A stretch of DNA of 64,000 nucleotides from Acridotheres tristis (GCA_037013685.1 CM072887.1:51945154-52009153), one strand, 5' to 3'; shown: positions 51,376-63,254, counted from the first letter of the stretch. Numbers and translations: made by a program. The notes: generated by a model not told the origin, from the letters alone.

Positions 51376-51900
51376 GGGAGGCGATCCTGCCCCCTCCTCC
51401 GCTCTGGTGAGGCCTCACCTGGGGCCCCCAACATCAGAAGGATGTGGAGCTGCTAGGGCAAGTCTAGAGAAGGGCCATGAAGTTGACAAGAGAACTGAAG
51501 CAGTTCCAGACTGAGGAAGTTGGGGCAGTTCAGCCTAGAGAAGGTTGTGTGGAGACCCCACGGTAACCTTCCAGTGTTTGAAGGGGCCTACAGGGAAGTC
51601 AGAGAGGGACACTTAGTCAGGAACTGTAGTATAGGGCAAGGAGTAATGGGTAAAAAAGAAAAGGGGGGACATTTAGTTGAGATATTTTGAAAGAAATTAT
51701 TGGTTGTGCAGGTGATGAGGCACTGGAACGAATTTCTCCGGAAGGCTGTGGATGTCCCAACCTTGGAAGTGTTCAAGGCCAGGCTGGATAAGGCCATGAG
51801 CAGCATGGTCTGATGGTAGATGTCCCTGTCCATGACAGGGGTGTTGGGATTAGGTGATCTTTAAAGGCCATTCCAGACCCTTAACATTCCATGATTTGAT
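51376..51900 (+). mobile_element. CR1 LINE fragment, 3' region, sense
   Basis: Recognisable CR1 3' consensus blocks appear in order: 'ctctggtgaggcctcacctgg' with a short internal deletion, 'cagcctagagaagg', 'ggtgatgaggcactggaacg', 'gtggatgtcccaacc', 'aggctggataaggc', 'taggtgatctttaaaggcc'. It ends with 'attccatgatttgatg', the eroded CR1 octamer tail. It lies in SERAC1 intron 1, immediately against the promoter island. Confidence 0.9.
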
Positions 51901-53166
51901 GCTTGCCCTCGGACCTGAACAGAAGCTCCTGGCAACAGAGAAGCAGTGCTCGTTTTGGCCTCCTGTATTTGCAGGTGCATGTTTTAAATTTTAGTAATTG
52001 TTGCACGTGCTGTCACTGAACCATATGTTTATTTCAGACTGTGGTTAGAGAGAACAGTAAATGTGAGTACTGTAATTCTGTGAATAAAGATAGTAAAGGA
52101 ACTGTCATGAGACAGAGAGTTTGGAGGCAGGAGAGATGTCTCTATATCAAAGTCTTAAAAGTGTTTCACAGTGTGGTGTACTCTGTTGAAGTGAATGGAT
52201 AAACAATGTTGAAATGACAGAAGTCAAAAAGCAGTCTGCTGGGGTAATGCTGATGTTTTCGAAAATCTCCCAAGTACACACAAGAAAGAAGGGAAAAATC
52301 AAAAACTTTTGGGGAAATGAGAGAAGAGGGAAGACACAAAAAAAAAGTCCCCTTGTTTAGAGATGTTGGACACTGACAGTAAAAGTGATATAAGTACTTT
52401 TCTTGGTCTGCAGAGATTATCTTAAATTCAAGGAGAATATCAAGCTTCTGTATTTCAATATCAGGTTTACACGTGTGACATTTTATCATTTTGAGTTCAT
52501 TGTGGTTGTGGTAACAGAGACCTAATTTGACAAGAGTTTGATTAGTATGTGAGAGATACTGGTGTGTTTTTGCATCCCTTTAAATACATTTACTCAATAT
52601 TTCAGTTAGTATAATTGCATCAATGCAGACACTAAAATTTCACTTAGAGGATATGAGTTTCATGTTACTTCTGCAGTGTATTCAAAAAGTGTTAGTTTAT
52701 ATGTAGTAGTTCTATAAGCCTAGTTAGTAAAAATAAAAAACTTACTTGCCAACACGATGAATTATGAACTTTTAAAAGCAGTTGGTTACTGAGTTGTATT
52801 AAAGCCCATGTCATACTGAGTAATATCTTCATGGACTTAGGACCATATGTGGTATTTAGGAAAGAGTGACTAAGAAGTAGGAAGGGAAACTTAAAAGCAG
52901 GGAAGTTAATTGGAGATACTTAGTCACTAAAATCAACAGTAACATAATTGATAAAAAACTGCTTTAAGCTTTTCTTTTAATTTAAATTCAGCCCATTAAA
53001 CTGAGAATTTTATGGAGTTCTTTAATTGGAGTGCTTTATATGGAGTGAAATGATACATAGATGGTTTACTGTGACCTTTGCTGTAGCAAGACGGGAAAAA
53101 AGTGCTACAGGATTTCTGCTGTAATTCTCAAATCAATTTTTTTTTTTCCCCCCCCTCAATATGCAG
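51901..53166 (+). other. SERAC1: SERAC1 intron 1, remaining part
   Basis: AT-rich intron sequence after the CR1. It ends in a strong polypyrimidine tract (T and C runs at about 53138-53157) and TATGCAG at 53160-53166. No other feature was recognised. Confidence 0.75.
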
Positions 53167-53167
53167 A

Positions 53168-53258
53168 ATGTCAGTGGCTGCTTACTGTGTATTTTGCTAC
53201 AGAAAAATAGGAACCTCTGGTCCAGCCACAAAAAAACACTTACCCTGGAATGATATCA
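53168..53258 (+). CDS. SERAC1: SERAC1 first coding exon (residues 1-30)
   Basis: The acceptor AG ends at 53166, one base (A) precedes the ATG, and the donor is ATCA|GTAAGT. The exon encodes a Cys-rich N-terminus similar to human and ends in phase 1. Confidence 0.95.
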
Positions 53259-56200
53259 GTAAGTACAGTTCAATATGTATTAATCTGAAGTGTTGATAAA
53301 AAGGAATGACATGCCACCATGCATAATTAATTCATACTTAAATTCTAAGTCCTTGAATACTTAGTGATTAAAAGCTTCTGTTTGTCCCTGCTCTCTGCTT
53401 CTGACCTTGCTTTGCATAGTATGATGTGTAATATGACACCAGCAGTTTATCTGGTAACAGATAGGAACAGTAGATGAGGGTCTTTCCCAACTAAATGTGA
53501 GCTCCTTAAACTATCTTCAATTCCCCTTGTATCTGACGTTTCTGGTAATATGTAGAGCCACGAAATAGTTACATTCGTAAACAGTGAATAAAGCTTGTTT
53601 CTACTATTTGTTTTTCCTTACTTACTCTAAGCTCTGCTTAGTTTCTGTTTTCTTTGGTGCCTTTGGCATATAATGACAATTCTTACTATTCTGAAATTTA
53701 TTTCTGAGCATTAAAGATAGGATATTTCAATTTCTGCTCTACAGGAAGCATAGCAATTTTTTTCTTTTTCAAACTTCTCTGCCAGTTATTTCTACAACAA
53801 GTAGCTGCTGCCTCTTGTCTGCATGCAATATTCTTATGGCCTCACAAAGATGGAAGCTGGTAGCAGTGGTTGTGGGGCAAATCTCCCAATTCATGCTGAG
53901 GAAAAGAAATTATTCATGATAGGTGAGATGTGTTCCATTGGGTTCGCTGCTACTGGTAATGATAAGAGTTTCTCTGTATAGAGATCCCTATATCCCAATA
54001 ATCAGATAGTTTTGTAGATACAAAGTAGCTGAAATCTGGAAGGAGTCATTAGGTTTAAAAGGCAAATTGTTGCAAGTAGCATGTATTTGTTATCTGTTTG
54101 CTTTATAAATTAGATTCAATTGAATAATTTTTTAAAATGTTTTCTTCTTTTGGCGGCTCTGCAGGACTTCTCCAAGAACATACATAGTCCTGTATATAAT
54201 AATATGCATTGAAGAAATAGCGGCAACATGTAAGAAAAAGTTAACCTCTTAAAATTATTTAGAGTTCCAAATCACTGCTAGTGTTACAGGCAGAGAAAGT
54301 TTGCTGTTGATTCTGGTAGCTGAGCAATGAATGCAATTGTGAGGTAGCAGTATTCAAAGTAAATAGCACTGACAGGATAGATGTTTTATCATCTTGCTTA
54401 GGAGAGCAGGAAATCTGAATCAAGTAATGTTTTCTCCAGTTATAAATTTTGGTTAATAATTTCTTGAAAGCTAGAGAGCAATAGAAAAATTTTTAAAGCT
54501 TGGTCTTACTGGTTGGTATTCTTAATGTCTGATAATCAAATGGTGACTTTTTATATTGAGGTGATGCACACAACTTTGTTTGACATTTGATTTTAATTTT
54601 TTCAAGGAAAAATTGCAAAGGTAACTGGATCGCTTATTCTAGGGTAAGTTATAACTGATGAACATATATGCAACTTATGGATACAGTTAAAATTTTAATA
54701 TGTGTATCTTTCAAAAAATGTGATAATATTAGGGAATGTTAGGTATGGTAGAATATAGTTTTGAAGCACAATTTCTAATAGTTATAACTTATTTCAAGTA
54801 TTTTATAGCCTTTTCTCTACTTTGCTAAGTCAAAATAATGTGCAGACTATTATATTTTGTAAAATCTGGATGATTTATACCAATGTGATTACTATTTTTT
54901 TTCATTATATTGTTTTAGTTGATATTCATATGCAGTTTTCTTTTCCTTAAAGAGGTTTTGTATTCATTACATATGAAGTCCTGTCCTTAAATAAGTTACT
55001 GCAAATCGATACTCGAGCTCTACATCAAGAAAAACTTAAATCCTATGTGTATGTACGTACAGCCTCTCTAAGTCCAAGTGAATATCAAGGTAAGATGCAT
55101 AATTGTTTGAGTTCTAAAAACAGAATTCTAAGAGAATAGAATGTTTCTGGAAACCACCCTTATATAGCAAGTAAAGTTATATTTTCTGAAATCTGTTAAC
55201 AAGAAATGTCACCAAATTTATTTTAAGCTGCTGGCTGGTTTGTTCCTTTTTTTTTTTTTCAAGATAGTTCTTTCTATACGTAGTTCTATGTATATGAGAT
55301 AGTTCTCTTTATAGAATGTCTGTATGTATACGTGTGTGTTTCTTTTTCCATATATTTATGAAAAGTAATGTAAAGGAACTGTCTCTCAGACTTCCAGTAA
55401 TATAAAAATACTCTTGTAGGGATTGCATACAAAGCCAGAAAAGAAATCCATAAAGCAGTGAGGAGAATTCTAGAAACAGAAGCTAAAATCTTCCGGAGAC
55501 CTTTTAATGGTAGGTACTGAAAGCAGGACTTTATCTATAATTGTTACTTTTTAACAGTAAGAAGTAGGGCAATTAGGAAATAACTTTCTTACAAAGTTAA
55601 CATGTTCTTTGTTCTTGAAACAGTGTAATATAGGTTATACTTTGTATATTTATATGGATTATCAGTCAGTTGTTTATTTTCTGTGTATTAAAACAATTTA
55701 TTTTCTTAAATAAATGAAAGTGATGGTTAAGAGGAGATTTGATGGTTGGTTTTTTCCTTGTTCCGGAAGAGACTTAAAAGTCAAAATACCAAGTTAATAT
55801 TTGATAGAATTTTTGTGTAAAAAAAGTGTTTGTGGGATGAAAAACTCTGAAAATTTCACTTTAGAAAAGTTTGTATGCTTTCATCCACGTTGGCAATCTT
55901 AACTGAAAGAAGCACAGTTTTTTGGAACAGTGTTGCTGCTTTTTCAAGTAATTTGAAACAAGAATTCCATTTGTATCAGAAACTGTGCCCCTGAGGCATA
56001 CTGTCTATTCTCATTTAACTCTCAGTTAAATGATTATAGCAAGTTCATCTCCACTGTCATCTTATGAAATTAATTCTTCAAGGTCAGAGCGTCAAGAGTT
56101 GCAAATAATTTGCAGCTCCTGCTGGTAATTCTGGTTGGTAAGCGCCAGCCAGGGGCTGTGTGTATCACACAGATACATTAAATATCAACTTGGTGCCAGT

Positions 56201-59200
56201 GGAATGAGTTAAACTCAGCATTCTAGGATCAGCATTATACTGATGTCATTCTGTCATTGTTTATTGTACTAATTTAAGCTTAAAATGTCACACTCTAAAA
56301 TGCTGTGAACAAGTAATATTCAAATATTAAAGAGACCTACATATTTCCTTACTCCACAAACAGAAATGTGGCTGGTTAAAATGCTCATAATAATAACTTG
56401 GATTTCATTTGTTTCTTGGTCAAAGAACAATTCAGTACCTTTGATGGAGAAGATCATGAGTGTGCCTTATGGCTTCTCTTAAAGAGAAGTCAGTCAGAAG
56501 ACAAAGCAATCCGACTGCAGGCTGTGCAAGACCTGGCAAGCAACAGTCACTGGCATGGTAATGTATGCTGATGCCTCATTTGTCCCAGAAATTCCAGAGA
56601 GTCTCAGTTAGTTGTTCCAAGTTTGCTGACAGCATGAAGAAAAGCAAGTAGCTGCAAGAAGCATAAATATGCTCTGAAACTTGGTCTAAAATGTGGGGGA
56701 GTTATTTACATTTCAAATAGCTGTTCTTTGCTAATACTTTGACACAGTGCAAGTGTCCACAGGACAGGCCTCTGTTTCCCCACCAGAGGATTGTAACCAT
56801 TGCTGTGGCGTGGGAGAGCAGTTCATGCTATTTAGTTCCTTGGGTTTTTTGTTGGGATTGCTAATGCAGTCACAAGTTTTGGCAGTGATTTTCTAATAAG
56901 CCTCTGTTGGAGTGAGGTTAAGTCCGTGGTTAAGTTAATAAAAATTGGTTAGGAGCTGATAGGTAGTAATGACAAACCAGAAGTAGAGGGCTTGTATGTG
57001 CAAGCATTATCTGTAAGCCATTTTTTGTCCTAGTTATTTAATAGTAATAAGTTCTCCCTCTTGCTTTAGCAGCTAATATCCTTGAAACCCCAAGTAAAGG
57101 GGAGGTGTGTGTATATGTATTTGTGTTTCTTCCTCTCTCCTCCATCACCGGGCTACATAAACCAGGTGACATTCTATTCTGGACTCTCATTTTGTAATTT
57201 AGTTGTGGATCTTTCACTTTTCCAGTGCAATTCCACACCATGGGATTTATCTTGTTTCAAATTGCCTCTTTAAAGTTCCAAATAATTTCCATGGGAAATT
57301 TACACCAGCAAACTCTGTTTGAAAATGCTTGAAAGCTAGGCTGTACCAAAACTGAGCTTTGTCCTTTGTAGACGAATAGTGGTAGCAGGTGATTTCAGAG
57401 CACAAGATGTCCAGTATCAGGAGTTCAGTTGCCTTTTGTTATCTCCCTTTCTCTGTAGTGCTCATTGTTGTAGTATTTGGACGTTTCGCAAACACTAATT
57501 ATTCTTGCCAACTGCCTCATGAGAGAAACAAGCATTTTTTTAAACTGATACTTCAAAGCCAAGTCAAAGAAAGTTTAGGACTGAAAGTATGCTAATTTTT
57601 AACAACTAGGACAAAATGTTCAGCTAGGACCAAAGTGTTCAGCTCCAGTGAGTTCAGTTTGCAGGTATAAATTATGTCCACCAAAGGAAAAGTGTTGCCA
57701 ATTTACGACTGAAAAGTGTATTTTAAATGGCTTGTTTTAGAATTGTATAACAGTAACAGGAATAGGAGCAAATTTTTGTAGAAGAAAATGTTGATCAACT
57801 TCAAGGTTATATTTTCTTTTCCTTCAGTTTGGCACTGAATTATCAAACTGGCCTATAATGAACAGTTAGTGTCCAGGTGTATTTCAGCTCAGTGTACTGC
57901 TGGTCTAACATCTGCAGTTTTTAACTTTTGGAATTTGTGGTTAGAAAATCAAAGGGTTTTTTTAAGAAGACTGCAAAGAGATGGTTCACCTTTTCAAGTA
58001 TATTTACAAACTAGATCACAAGCCACATTTAAAACAAAATTAAGTATTTAAGGATAGTTTTAACCCTAACATTGAAATTTTTGTACAACAGATTATCAGT
58101 ATGGCACAGTTGCTCAAACCTGTGATCAGAGGACTGCTATAGGTTTGGCTCGATCCAAAGATGTTGACCTTCGCTTTTTCCTGCCTCCACCACCATTGCC
58201 AAAAATAAAGACTGTAAGTAAAGGAAAAGTAGGTATTAGGTGATTTTTAGTTGCTTGCTTTTTTTACTGCTTTTGTTGTTAACTGTTGAAAGTGAAGTTC
58301 TTCTAAAGTAGCTGACTAGTAGTAAAATACCAAAATACAGAACTATAATGTATGCTATACCTCTGGGGTATGTCTGCATTAGGGAGTGGCAGGATGGAGA
58401 GAAATAAGGTTGGAAGCATTGATCAATTATTATTCTTGGACTGTAAATCCACATGACATATTTAAAAGCAGTGACGTATGAGCCAGTTACCAGTCTGACA
58501 GACACACTGCTTGTCTCTGTCCAGTAGGCAGTATGAAGAAATCATCCTGGACTGCCTTGTTGACACTGACAGAATCCTACACACAGGCTGTGCTCCTGGG
58601 GGCCTTTGCATCCTCAGTACTACTGTGGTGCTCTGCTGTAGGCCCACCTCTTCACTGCCAGCTTTTGGGTGCCAGCAGATCCTTATCAGATAAATTTTGC
58701 CTTGCTTTATTTTTGAAGTTAATTTTTAACACTTTTTAAATGTATATGTATGTATTATATATGTGGTAGTCTGAGGAGTCATGTCATGAGCATCTTCAAT
58801 AAACAGAACTGGCATATGAAGTATAATATACAAGGTGTTCAGTAGTGTTAATAGAATGAATAGGGACAGAAGGCCCTGTCAGAAAATAACTGTGTATCTT
58901 AACCAACAGAACTCTGAATATCAGCTTTGACTGGGTATGATATTCTCAGTTGTTGCTTTCTTGTAACATTATGTGCTAGTGGATCTGTATCTGTCCTTAA
59001 ATACTAGGTCACACTAGTGTATGACAGTGGATATATTTTTACAGCAATATTATTGCTAGGTGATTGAGCTGAGAGTTGCCAATCTGGTGCTTAGGGAAAT
59101 TGAAGCAAGTCATTGGGGCAACTCTATGCAGATAAGTCTCCATCTCTGATTTTATCAAAGAATTAGAATGACGGCAAGTTCAATGACTGGGGGCAAAGAA

Positions 59201-62200
59201 GATTGCTTTGTTGAATCTATCAATCAATATATGGGTTGTAAAATAAATACTTATATTAATTTTTTAGACAAACCTTAAAAGAAGTGTGTTTATTTTTACT
59301 AGTAATTTATACATTCATTGTAATGGAGCAGCACCAAAAGCACAGCATCAAAATTTGGCGAGTGAGGATGGTGATTGTCCCACTCGGCTCTGCAGTGGTG
59401 TGGCCTTGCCTTGAACACTGTGTGCAGTTTTGGGCACCACAGTATAAAAAAGACATTAGACTATTAGAGAGTGTCCAAAGGAGGGCAACAAAGATGGTGG
59501 AGAGCCTTGAAGAGAAGCCATATGAGGAGTGGCTGAGGTCACTTAGTCTGTTCAGCCCGGAGGAGACTGAGGGGAGACCATTGCAGTTACAGCTTCCTCA
59601 TGAGGGGAGGAGTACCAGCAGACACTGATCTCTTCATGCTGGGGCCCAAGGGAATTGCCTGAATCTCTGTCAGGGGAGGTTTAGGTTGGACATCAGGAAA
59701 GGTTTCTCACCCAGAGGGTGGTTGAGCAATGGAACAGGCTCCCCAGGGAAGTAGTCATGGCAGAATTCAAGCAGCTTTTGGACAATGCTCTCAGGCACAT
59801 GGTGTGATTCTTAGGGTGGTCTTGTGCAGGACCGGGAGTTGGACTTCTATGATCTTTGTGGATCACTTGCAACTCCGAGTATTTTATAATTCTATGAAAA
59901 TTTCTGTGTAGTTAAGGGTGAACTTTTAGGTTTCCCCTGCCAAGAGCAACTTGTTTTTCTTCTACTCTTTGGAACCATTAGAATAAAGTCAAAGTATGAA
60001 GTGTAGAGCTCACTTTTTATCATTTATTTGGTGGTTTTGTAATTATCAGTTTCCAAAGTCTTTGCAGATAAAACTATTAAATGGAAGTTGCAGAGCACTT
60101 AAGTTCAGGGCTCAGATTTTATAGCCTCATTAGTATGGCTGTTTCCATTATTTCAAATATTTCTCTGTTCTGTGTTTTGCATCATGCTTTGAACAAAATA
60201 ACCCAAAAGCTGTTTGTGCTTATTTCTCACAGGAGTATCCCATAGAAGATGAACTTCGCTTGTTGTTGGTATCTTTGCCTCAGACTGGTCTTGATCAATG
60301 TGTCCAGTACTTCACATCTCTTGCATTACGTGAAAGTAGCCAGACTCTTGCTGCACAAAGGGTGAGTTTCCATCTGCAGAGCAGAACTGTCTGGGTTCTT
60401 TGCTCCTGCAGAGATCAAAGCTCAGAAATAAATCTTTTTCCATATTTTTGATCATTGTAAGAGGAAGAGAAATACAGGCACTTTGTGATGGCAGAACATG
60501 AGCAAAATCTCTTGTAAATAGTCTGTCTGCTTGAAAGCTTGTTTATATTCCCCAGCTGTACTAGTTGAAAGGTGTAGTTAGATATCTTACAAGCCTTCCC
60601 ATTAAGCAGACATTTCAACCCTCTGTCCCAAACATTCCTTCCCCTTGTAGTGCTCATAAAATGATTTTTGACACTTCATCTTACTGTTGTTTGAATGTTC
60701 TTTTACTGATGAGATTATTAAACTTCTCTTAAGTCTCTAGCAAAATGGCAGGTTGTTAGCACACCTTAAGTAGTAGACTTTACTAAGCTATACCACATGG
60801 AAGTCCGTCTCTGAAATAGTTCCCTGTTACCAAACCAGAATTGGAGTAGTGTATGGTCTGTTTGGACCTGGATCTAGGAATTCTTCAACTGCGTCTGTGC
60901 AACAACTTCCTAAGTGGCTTTAGGAATGTCACTTAAAGTTCCATTATTGTTTAAAAATAATAATCGTGCCAGTTTCATCCACTTTCTCTTGTGAATTTTC
61001 TATTTTGTCGTTTAAAAGTTCTGACTTCTTTAATCAGCGATTGTTATTTTTTGTAAGATGCAATAACAAAAATGAATGTCATTTTAATAACAATGCTTGT
61101 CAGTCTTCGTTTAGAGTTTTCAGAGTGCAAAAACTCTTTCTTTTCTATGACAGAGTTATGTGTGCTATTTTTACACTATCACTCCTTTACTGTTTTCACA
61201 GCCAGAGCTCGTGCTACAAAGGGAGCTTTGGTAAGACACCACACTTGAAAGTATTTTGATTTTTATTGAGGTTATGTTGGTCTTTCTGCTGCGTGATTGA
61301 GAGACTGGTCTTCTGAGGCTGTGCCACATAATGAAGACCCTTCTTCCTCCTCCTCTAAGTTTTGCAAGTCTAGAGTTAATCTGATTCTTGCTTTTTTATG
61401 CTTAAGCAAATGATCTTAAAAGATGACATTCATTAACAAAATGAAAATACTACATTTTTCTCCTTTATTGTATGTTTTGAAGTTAATAGACTAAGGAGAC
61501 TACATACTGAAAATCTAGTTAATATTTCCACTTCCGTTGTGTAATTTTTACATTTTGTAAAGTGCATGCATGCTGTGCACTCTTTAAAGCAATTTCTATA
61601 GATCATTACACACTTAACATTCTAGATTCGAAATCCTATTATAACATAACCATTTGAAATGTGTTACTATTTGTGCGGTTTTTCATTTCAGGGAGGCTTA
61701 TGGTGTTTTGGAGGAAATGGACTTCCCTATTGTGAGACATTGAGTAAAATCCCTTCAGAGACAGTGGAACTCTTTTGCTTGCAGGCTTTAGTACAGCATT
61801 CTAAGGTAATTTGTCTTTAAACTGTAACTGTAAAGCTAGATTTATAGACATTACTTTCTATGCACTCTCATGTATTGAGGAGGAGTTGCTATTTCCTTGT
61901 CTCCTAACAATTTCTCCTTCTGTAAGAATGTTTAAACTACTGAGACCGGTGTGAAATGAACACATGCCTGTAACAAAGTAGGGTTTTTTTCTCTTGGGGA
62001 AGTGTGTGTAAGTTTTGTTATTGTATCTAATTAACTCTTACAAGTTCCCCTGTACTATACCTCTATGTATCTTTCAAAAAGTAAAAGAGTAGCTCTGGGG
62101 CTCTAATGCCAGGTTTTCACAAAGCAATATAGTGTCATGAATTCACTCTAATGAGAAACCAGAACAGAATGCAAACTTTACCCATACACACAGGTATTCT

Positions 62201-63254
62201 TTGGGCAGAATTTGCACAGCAAGCAGCTAATACTGTCCTTCCCAGGACCAGTCTGTTTTTTGTGGACACAGATGAAGAGTATGGAAGACATTTTGTAACA
62301 GTGATGCTTCTTGTTTCCTATTGCTGCATTCTTCTATGTACACTGAATTGTTTGGAAGCCTAGAACACTGAAAAATAGTGTTGAGAATGCCAAATGGTTA
62401 CTGATAGTTGGGATGGGTAAAGTGCAGTTTCCCGTATTCTTTTCACATCTTCCATATACATAGAAATTCTGACTTAATCTAGAATTTGTTATATTCTAGA
62501 TTTTCAGTTTCAGCAAGTTGTGACTGTACTCATTCTAAATGCCTGTTAAAAGTCACGGACTTGAGGATATCAGCAGTTCCAAAGCTACCACTTTCATATT
62601 CATCTGGACTAAATTGTTGCCCTTAGGGTCAGCAGTATGATGGCAGTACTATTTGGAATGTAAAAAGACTTTTTCATTTCAAAGAGAAGGAATTATAATG
62701 ATTGCATTTGGGTAATGGACAAGTGGCTCTGGTTGAGATAGTGCTTTAGCAGATGCAGACAATTGACCTGTTCAGACTCTCTAACTTGAGTTGAAATTTG
62801 ATCATGCCAAGCAGAGACCATTTAATCTCCCTCAGACATGAAGAAGGGTAGAGAGATTGTACTCAAAGGTTTTCATGTTGTCAATTCATAGGAATTACAC
62901 ATTTTGCATATTAAAATATCCATTTCCTCTATAAATATGATATAATAAATTCTAGATTAATCATAATTCCTGTGCAACAAGGGCTGTGTTATACCCGCTT
63001 TTAAAACTCCCTACTTTATGAATTAACAGCATCTAAAACACTTTTTGCAGAATGTCTGTTTATTGTCACTGTATTTACTGTGTAATGCCAGATTTCTTCT
63101 CACTGTGATAAAATTGAAGCTAAAGGAGGCCTCCAGCTACTGCAGAGGATATACCAGCTACGTAAAGATTCAGCAAAGATACAGAGGAACATAATCCGCA
63201 TTATTGGGAATATGGCTTTGGATGAACGTCTTCACTCATCCATAGTACGTGCAG
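53168..63254 (+). CDS. SERAC1: SERAC1, N-terminal ~338 residues (nine coding exons, continues past the window)
   Basis: SERAC1 is a serine-active-site (lipase/esterase-like) protein of mitochondria and mitochondria-ER contacts, implicated in phosphatidylglycerol remodelling and cholesterol traffic. Human loss causes MEGDEL syndrome. Exons: 53168-53258, 54607-54643, 54953-55089, 55420-55509, 56426-56557, 58092-58213, 60233-60361, 61692-61805 and 63092-63254. Every junction keeps the frame and has GT-AG ends. The protein begins [17 protein letters not shown], has a membrane helix at about residues 38-55, and follows the human protein through [25 protein letters not shown]-like, YFTSLAL and [13 protein letters not shown] to [16 protein letters not shown]. 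The C-terminal domain with the GHSMG-like serine motif lies outside. The human protein is 654 residues, so about half is here. The start was chosen by match to the family N-terminus. Confidence 0.97.
53259..54606 (+). other. SERAC1: SERAC1 intron between coding exons 1 and 2
   Basis: AT-rich intron with GT-AG ends. No repeat or gene was recognised inside. Confidence 0.85.
54607..54643 (+). CDS. SERAC1: SERAC1 37-base microexon (residues 31-43)
   Basis: The acceptor is TTTTTTCAAG and the donor is CTAGG|GTAAGT. It encodes [13 protein letters not shown], matching the human stretch before the membrane helix. Its length is not a multiple of three, so skipping would break the frame. This exon and the intron after it are the parent of the duplicate at 49817-50185. 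Confidence 0.95.
54953..55089 (+). CDS. SERAC1: SERAC1 coding exon 3 (residues 43-89)
   Basis: The acceptor is TTTTCCTTAAAG and the donor is CAAG|GTAAGA. It encodes the rest of the membrane helix ([13 protein letters not shown]) and the [13 protein letters not shown] block, conserved with human. Confidence 0.95.
55420..55509 (+). CDS. SERAC1: SERAC1 coding exon 4 (residues 89-119)
   Basis: The acceptor is CTCTTGTAG and the donor is AATG|GTAGGT. It encodes [18 protein letters not shown] and a stretch resembling human KILRNPF. Confidence 0.95.
55510..56425 (+). other. SERAC1: SERAC1 intron between coding exons 4 and 5
   Basis: AT-rich intron with GT-AG ends. No internal feature was recognised. 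Confidence 0.85.
56426..56557 (+). CDS. SERAC1: SERAC1 coding exon 5 (residues 119-163)
   Basis: The acceptor is TTGGTCAAAG and the donor is CATG|GTAATG. It encodes [20 protein letters not shown] and ends with SNSHWH, aligning with human ETHHWH. This begins the armadillo-like helical part. Confidence 0.95.
56558..58091 (+). other. SERAC1: SERAC1 intron between coding exons 5 and 6
   Basis: Intron sequence with several short open frames that show no family resemblance. No repeat was recognised. Confidence 0.85.
58092..58213 (+). CDS. SERAC1: SERAC1 coding exon 6 (residues 163-203)
   Basis: The acceptor is TTGTACAACAG and the donor is GACT|GTAAGT. It encodes [13 protein letters not shown], then [20 protein letters not shown], as in human. 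Confidence 0.95.
58214..60232 (+). other. SERAC1: SERAC1 intron between coding exons 6 and 7
   Basis: It contains the sense CR1 at 59366-59896. The remainder is unassigned AT-rich sequence. Confidence 0.85.
59366..59896 (+). mobile_element. CR1 LINE fragment, 3' region, sense
   Basis: CR1 blocks in order: 'ggtgattgtcccactcggctctg', 'cagttttgggcacca', 'gagagtgtccaaaggagggcaacaaagatggtgg', 'ctgttcagcccgga'. These are followed by 'ttaggttggacatcaggaaaggtttctc', 'ggaacaggctccccagggaagt', and the terminal 'ataattctatg'. No coding capacity. It sits in the SERAC1 intron between coding exons 6 and 7. Confidence 0.92.
60233..60361 (+). CDS. SERAC1: SERAC1 coding exon 7 (residues 204-246)
   Basis: The acceptor is ATTTCTCACAG and the donor is AAGG|GTGAGT. 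Forty-three in-phase codons encode the [19 protein letters not shown] block and [17 protein letters not shown]. Confidence 0.95.
60362..61691 (+). other. SERAC1: SERAC1 intron between coding exons 7 and 8
   Basis: AT-rich intron with GT-AG ends. Nothing else was recognised. Confidence 0.85.
61692..61805 (+). CDS. SERAC1: SERAC1 coding exon 8 (residues 247-284)
   Basis: The acceptor is TTTCATTTCAG and the donor is CTAAG|GTAATT. Thirty-eight in-phase codons start [13 protein letters not shown], nearly identical to human. Confidence 0.95.
61806..63091 (+). other. SERAC1: SERAC1 intron between coding exons 8 and 9
   Basis: AT-rich intron with GT-AG ends. Nothing else was recognised. Confidence 0.85.
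63092..63254 (+). CDS. SERAC1: SERAC1 coding exon 9 (residues 285-339)
   Basis: The acceptor is TAATGCCAG and the donor is GCAG|GTAAAA. It encodes [17 protein letters not shown] and ends [16 protein letters not shown], aligned to the human armadillo-like region. The next exon is not found before the window end. Confidence 0.95.

Larger units (their letters stand above)
50440..51400. promoter_or_regulatory. CpG island, bidirectional GTF2H5/SERAC1 promoter
   Basis: A GC-rich, CpG-dense block between two divergent genes. The core at about 50820-50925 contains facing ETS sites (CACTTCC 50823-50829 and CGGAAGTG 50837-50844), an NRF1-like GCGCACGCGCAC (50853-50864) and an inverted CCAAT box (ATTGG 50895-50899). 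It also has a YY1-like ATGGCG at 50919. No TATA box was seen. ETS, NRF1 and NF-Y motifs are typical of bidirectional housekeeping promoters. GTF2H5 would start leftward from about 50.8 kb and SERAC1 rightward from about 50.9 kb. The right side of the island is interrupted by a CR1 from about 51376. Confidence 0.85.

Noticed and set aside
59284..59628. 114-codon plus-strand frame in a SERAC1 intron
   Set aside because: It is mostly CR1 3' sequence and no gene.
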